A stretch of DNA of 64,000 bases. Source: Bergeyella porcorum (GTDB lineage Bacteria > Bacteroidota > Bacteroidia > Flavobacteriales > Weeksellaceae). The translations under genes and the position numbers were made by a program. The stretch is from contig NZ_JBHMFD010000001.1 of the NCBI RefSeq assembly GCF_042427575.1, positions 186,001-250,000 of the forward strand. The letters run 5' to 3'. Of this stretch, positions 60,165-64,000 are shown piece by piece. A model generated the notes under the pieces. It was given only the letters and a program-made list of their open reading frames with translations. It did not search any database and was not told the DNA's origin. How positions within the stretch are numbered: position 1 is the first letter of the stretch; each line of letters starts with the position of its first letter.

Positions 60165-61790
60165 TTATCCTAAGAATGGATATTTATAATCTTTTGGTGA
60201 AACGAAAGTTTCCTTCACAGAGCGTACAGAAACCCATCTCAATAAGTTCATTTTAGAACCTGCTTTATCATTGGTTCCAGAAGCTCTGGCACCACCAAAT
60301 GGTTGCTGACCAACCACAGCACCCGTTGGTTTATCATTGATGTAGAAGTTACCCGCAGCATTTTCTAAAGCGTGGTACGCCTCGTCTATAGCATAGCGAT
60401 CTCTCGCAAAGATAGACCCCGTAAGAGCATAAGGAGAAGTTTCATCTACCAATTTTAATGTTTCTGCCCATTTTTCATCTTCATAAACATAAACCGTAAG
60501 GATTGGCCCAAAGATTTCTTCTTCCATTGAAGCGTAATGAGGATTAGACACTTCTATTACTGTTGGCTGTACAAAATAACCTACAGAATCATCATAAGTT
60601 CCTCCAAAGATAACTTCAGCATCGGCATCGTTCTTAGCATTGTCTATATATTTTTTACACTTATCAAAAGACCCTCTGTGGATTACGGCATTTACAAAGT
60701 TGGAAGTATCCTCTGGCGTTCCTACTTTGATGGAAGCCAATTGCTCTCCCATTACCTTTTTCACATCTGCCCAAAGTGATTTTGGGACATAAGCTCTAGA
60801 TGCTGCAGAACATTTTTGCCCTTGATACTCAAAAGCTCCTCTTACCAATGCTGTAGCCACCGCTGTAGCATCGGCACTTGGGTGTACCATTACAAAATCT
60901 TTACCTCCAGTCTCCCCTACGATTCTTGGATAAGTTTTATACTTGTGGATATTATCTCCTATCATTTTCCACATTCCTTGGAATACAGTAGTAGAGCCCG
61001 TGAAGTGAAGCCCTGCGAAGTCTGGGTGAGACAATATTTTTTCAGCGGTCTGTGCTCCATCAGTATAAATGACATTAATAACGCCATCTGGCAGGCCTGC
61101 TTCTTTGAAGAGTTCCATAATAACTTTAGCAGAATATACCTGAGAGTGAGATGGTTTCCAAACCACTACATTACCCATCATTGCCATACAAGATGGTAAG
61201 TTACCTGCAATAGCGGTGAAATTAAATGGTGTTACAGCAAAGCAAAATCCTTCTAATGGTCTATATTCTGAACGATTCCAAATACCTTCGCTGGATACAG
61301 GTTGCTCTGCATACATTTCTGTCATAAACTCTACATTGAAACGAAGGAAGTCTATCAATTCGCACGCAGAATCAATCTCTGCCTGATGTACATTTTTCCC
61401 TTGTCCAATCATAGTAGCAGCGTTCAGTTTATCTCTGTATGGCCCTGCCAAAAGGTCTGCTGCTTTTAGGAAGATAGAAGCTCTCTGCTCCCATCCTAAG
61501 GCGTTCCATTGTTTTTTAGCTGCTAGAGCCGCCTCTATTGCTGCATCTACGTGAGACATATCGCCTGCGTAATAAAAGCCTAAATCGTGCTGATGGTCTT
61601 GTGGAGATTCTATGCGTACTTTTTTATCGGTTTTCACTTCCTGATTACCGATGTACATAGGTACTTCTACCTTTTCATTCCACATTTTTTTGTAGGTATC
61701 CAACAAAGATTTCACCTCTGGAGAACCTGGTTCATAGTTTCTTACAGGTTCATTAACCGCAAACGGAACTTGCGAAATTGCTTTTGACAT
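60165..61790 (-). CDS. pruA: L-glutamate gamma-semialdehyde dehydrogenase (P5C dehydrogenase)
   Basis: Oxidises glutamate semialdehyde from proline breakdown to glutamate. 541 aa, ALDH fold. The general-base Glu is in VGETGGKDFVM, and the catalytic Cys in YQGQKCSAASRAY. GSTTVFQGMWK and the C-terminal KPTGAVVGQQPFGGARASGTNDKAG complete the class. The length and C-terminal block match the stand-alone enzyme. A full flavobacterial promoter lies upstream. Confidence 0.96.
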   Translation of the reverse strand: MSKAISQVPFAVNEPVRNYEPGSPEVKSLLDTYKKMWNEKVEVPMYIGNQEVKTDKKVRIESPQDHQHDLGFYYAGDMSHVDAAIEAALAAKKQWNALGWEQRASIFLKAADLLAGPYRDKLNAATMIGQGKNVHQAEIDSACELIDFLRFNVEFMTEMYAEQPVSSEGIWNRSEYRPLEGFCFAVTPFNFTAIAGNLPSCMAMMGNVVVWKPSHSQVYSAKVIMELFKEAGLPDGVINVIYTDGAQTAEKILSHPDFAGLHFTGSTTVFQGMWKMIGDNIHKYKTYPRIVGETGGKDFVMVHPSADATAVATALVRGAFEYQGQKCSAASRAYVPKSLWADVKKVMGEQLASIKVGTPEDTSNFVNAVIHRGSFDKCKKYIDNAKNDADAEVIFGGTYDDSVGYFVQPTVIEVSNPHYASMEEEIFGPILTVYVYEDEKWAETLKLVDETSPYALTGSIFARDRYAIDEAYHALENAAGNFYINDKPTGAVVGQQPFGGARASGTNDKAGSKMNLLRWVSVRSVKETFVSPKDYKYPFLG

Positions 61791-61832
61791 ATTGTTGATT
61801 TTTAATTATTTTTTTATTCTTATGGTCGCTCA

Positions 61833-61862
61833 CAAAGTTACGCCATTTTATTGGATATTCAA
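61833..61862 (-). promoter_or_regulatory. Promoter of pruA
   Basis: On the minus strand TTG (61862-61860), 19-bp spacer, TAACTTTG (61840-61833): full consensus match, 42 bp before the ATG. Confidence 0.8.
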
Positions 61863-61897
61863 AAAAACTATGGCGTAGATTCTCTCTAAGACTTTAC

Positions 61898-61933
61898 AAA
61901 AAAATCCGAATGCTCATTATAAACATTCGGATT
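61898..61933 (-). terminator. Intrinsic terminator after etfA
   Basis: AATCCGAATG (61903-61912) and CATTCGGATT (61924-61933), followed by T-run on the minus strand. Confidence 0.85.
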
Positions 61934-61955
61934 ACTATTATAATTTGACTTTTGA

Positions 61956-62903
61956 TTATCCTTTCAGTGCTTTGATTTTCTCTGTTAAAGCAGGGATTAT
62001 TTGGAATGCATCGCCTACCACTCCATAGTCTGCTGACTTAAAGAATGGAGCTTCTGCATCGTTATTGATGACAACAATGGTTTTAGAAGAATTGACTCCC
62101 GCCAAATGCTGAATGGCTCCAGAAATTCCTACAGCGATGTATAAATTGGGTGCGATGGCTTTACCCGTCTGCCCCACGTGTTCACTATGAGATCGCCAGC
62201 CAATGTCTGATACTGGTTTGGAACAAGCAGTAGCAGCTCCTAAAACATTAGCCAACTCCTCTATCATTCCCCAGTTTTCTGGTCCTTTCATTCCTCTTCC
62301 TGCTGAAACTACAATTTCAGCTTCTTTCAAATCCAACTTACCAGAAGATTGCTCTTGAGAAACTACTTTAATATCATCGTTGGTTACAGATAAGTTTTTC
62401 ACTTCTTCCGTTCCTGATACAGCGTTGTCTTTTGCCCCGAAAGCATTTTGAGATACCGTAACTACAACACCTGCCGCCTCTGCTTTTGCTACCATAAATC
62501 CTTTTCCTGAAAACACTTTTCTTTTCACCTCAAAAGGGGCGATATTAGAAGGTGCTTCTAAGGCATTGGTAATAAGAGAAAAACCTTTCTCAACAGCCAG
62601 CATAGGAGCGATAGAAGAAGCGTCTGTAGTATGAGGAAAAACAATAATATCACCATCTACTACTTCATTTAGAGCCTGAGCGTATGCCTTTGCACTGAAG
62701 CTCTTTAAGCCTTCATCTTGAATGTGTAGCACTTTATCAGCTCCATATTGGTATAATAAATCTGAAGCATCAGCAGGGTTGATGGTAACCGCCGTTACGC
62801 TATCGCCCTTTTGTGTCGCAATTGCTTTTGCGTAAGATACTGCTTCAAAAGCAGCTTTTTTATATGTTCCGTTAATATTTTCTGCGTAAACAAATACTGA
62901 CAT
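61956..62903 (-). CDS. etfA: Electron transfer flavoprotein subunit alpha
   Basis: With EtfB carries electrons from acyl-CoA dehydrogenases to the respiratory chain. 315 aa. The FAD-binding C-terminal half has GRGMKGPENWGMIEELA, SDIGWRSHSEHVGQTGKAI and ISGAIQHLAGVNSSKTIVVINND. It lies 49 bp after etfB on the same strand. Confidence 0.96.
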   Translation of the reverse strand: MSVFVYAENINGTYKKAAFEAVSYAKAIATQKGDSVTAVTINPADASDLLYQYGADKVLHIQDEGLKSFSAKAYAQALNEVVDGDIIVFPHTTDASSIAPMLAVEKGFSLITNALEAPSNIAPFEVKRKVFSGKGFMVAKAEAAGVVVTVSQNAFGAKDNAVSGTEEVKNLSVTNDDIKVVSQEQSSGKLDLKEAEIVVSAGRGMKGPENWGMIEELANVLGAATACSKPVSDIGWRSHSEHVGQTGKAIAPNLYIAVGISGAIQHLAGVNSSKTIVVINNDAEAPFFKSADYGVVGDAFQIIPALTEKIKALKG

Positions 62904-62952
62904 AATTTTAGTTTTGAATTTTTAAAATAAGATTTTAAACAAGGATGGTGAA

Positions 62953-63699
62953 TTAAATAACCTTTGCTTCTTCGTGTAGCAATCTTACTAATTCATCAAG
63001 GTTATCTGCAGATACCATTTTCACAGCAGCTCTTGGAGGTACTGCATCAAAGGAAACAGCTCCCACTTTCACTTCAGAAGATGTAGGCTCCACTACATTG
63101 AGGGGCTTGGTTCTTGCCGTCATAATTCCACGCATATTAGGAATAATCAATTCTTTCTCATCTACAAGACCTTTTTGCCCTGCAATGACTGCTGGAAGTT
63201 TTACTGATACGGTTTCTTTTCCTCCTTCAATCTCACGAACGGCTGTAGCCTCACTTCCACCAACTTCTAAACCTACGGCAGCATTTACGAAAGATTGCCC
63301 TAGCAACTGTGCTACCATAGCTGGTACAGAACCACCATTATAATCCAAAGATTCTTTACCACATAGCACCAAATCATATCCTCCACTTTGTGCTACAGCA
63401 GCAATTTCCTTGGCAGTAGAGAAGCTGTCCTTAGGCTCTACATTCACGCGGATAGCATCATTGGCTCCTATTGCTAATGCTTTTCTAATAACGGCTTCAG
63501 TTTCAGCACCACCTACATTCACTACCGTAACGGTAGCCCCTTGCGAGGTTTGTAGATGGATGGCCTTTGTAAGTGCAAATTCATCTAGGGGATTAATCAC
63601 CCATTGGATTCCATTTTTGTCAAATGCAGACTTATCCGCAGTAAAATTGATTTTTGATGTAGTATCTGGTACACTACTGATGCAAACTAATATTTTCAT
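62953..63699 (-). CDS. etfB: Electron transfer flavoprotein subunit beta
   Basis: Partner of EtfA and AMP-binding subunit. 248 aa. MKILVCISSVPDTTSKI (1-17) and WVINPLDEFALTKA (about 33-46) are family signatures; NGGSVPAMVAQLLGQSFV is also typical. It is the first gene of the etfBA operon. Confidence 0.95.
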   Translation of the reverse strand: MKILVCISSVPDTTSKINFTADKSAFDKNGIQWVINPLDEFALTKAIHLQTSQGATVTVVNVGGAETEAVIRKALAIGANDAIRVNVEPKDSFSTAKEIAAVAQSGGYDLVLCGKESLDYNGGSVPAMVAQLLGQSFVNAAVGLEVGGSEATAVREIEGGKETVSVKLPAVIAGQKGLVDEKELIIPNMRGIMTARTKPLNVVEPTSSEVKVGAVSFDAVPPRAAVKMVSADNLDELVRLLHEEAKVI

Positions 63700-63967
63700 A
63701 TTGACTTAATAATTATTTTGACATTGTTTATGTTCGCTAATATACTAAAAAAACATTATGCAGGCATAGTATATTGTATTTATTTTTTCAGTGCTTTAAG
63801 ATACACTTTTTTATTAACTTTTTACTCTGGTGATAAAAAATTCAATCGATTATTTTATTTAATTAAAAATCAAACCATTATAATCAGAATAGAAAATATC
63901 AAAACAAAATTTTAGTATCTAAAAAAAACTTATTTTTACACCTAACTTATGATTAAGCAATTGTGCT

Positions 63968-64000
63968 ATGAGAATTTTATCCTTAGTTCCTTCCATCACC
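63968..64000 (+). CDS. Start of a probable metal-chelate (BtuF-like) binding protein, truncated by window
   Basis: From ATG 63968 eleven codons read MRILSLVPSIT, a common opening of helical-backbone metal-receptor (BtuF-like) proteins in this group. The 268 bp between etfB and this start show no other gene. The call rests on very few residues. Confidence 0.45.
   Translation, partial: MRILSLVPSIT

Noticed and set aside
1..64000. tRNA, rRNA or other known RNA genes
   Set aside because: Gaps were read for cloverleaf ends, T-loop strings and conserved RNA motifs; none found.

Overview
The window looks like a chromosomal segment of a low-GC member of the Bacteroidota, most likely a flavobacterium of the Chryseobacterium/Weeksellaceae type. 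The evidence is as follows. Several genes are preceded by the flavobacterial -7 element TAnnTTTG. Shine-Dalgarno sequences are largely absent. The window carries Bacteroidota-typical families (DUF6952, FISUMP, exported proteins with a head motif). Genus cannot be fixed from the sequence alone.

Layout. 1-9.4 kb is a minus-strand purine cluster (purC partial, guaA, purD, purH, purN, purM). It is interrupted by a coiled-coil hypothetical protein, a DUF4261-like gene, a 21-bp-periodic repeat array and a twin palindrome. 9.4-14.1 kb holds a GMC oxidoreductase, a DUF808 membrane protein and acetyl-CoA synthetase. 14.1-15.96 kb is a gene-poor stretch with two tiny membrane peptides behind near-identical upstream boxes, the whole flanked by ~115-bp imperfect direct repeats. 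15.96-19.3 kb is the RelA/SpoT enzyme and NhaA. 19.5-20.0 kb is a six-copy 84/85-bp array. 20.06-29.5 kb holds an exported protein behind a possible RNA switch or small inverted-repeat element, uvrA, galE, a DegT-type sugar aminotransferase, brnQ, a YqhD-type alcohol dehydrogenase and clpS. 29.5-42.9 kb holds a CNNM/CBS protein, an orphan NtrY-like kinase with a coiled-coil partner, rpsA, a small redox group (DUF6952, thioredoxin-like, peroxiredoxin), an aminotransferase, pnuC, dapF, mltG and prfC.

42.9-51.3 kb is an accessory island between prfC and mnmE. It contains a broken FISUMP gene cut by an IS30-family insertion sequence, then an AT-rich five-gene operon: a helix-turn-helix regulator, an amino-type DNA methyltransferase, a cytosine-5 methyltransferase, a McrB-like AAA+ protein and a LlaJI/McrC-like nuclease. 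Next to it lie the wrecks of an integrase and an excisionase. A perfect inverted repeat just upstream of the regulator gene is a good operator candidate.

51.3-64 kb returns to core genes: mnmE, ndk, a glycogen cluster (glgB-glgA-glgC) with a 21-bp array starting inside the last codons of glgB, an M28 peptidase lipoprotein, a small lipoprotein, pruA, etfA/etfB and the first codons of a probable metal-chelate binding protein.

The most unusual theme is that four separate non-coding arrays (6.84, 19.49, 40.95 and 56.23 kb), unrelated in sequence, are all built from 21-bp units. The best candidates for something undescribed are this array class, the micro-peptide module at 14.7-15.8 kb, and the restriction system with two different methyltransferase classes.
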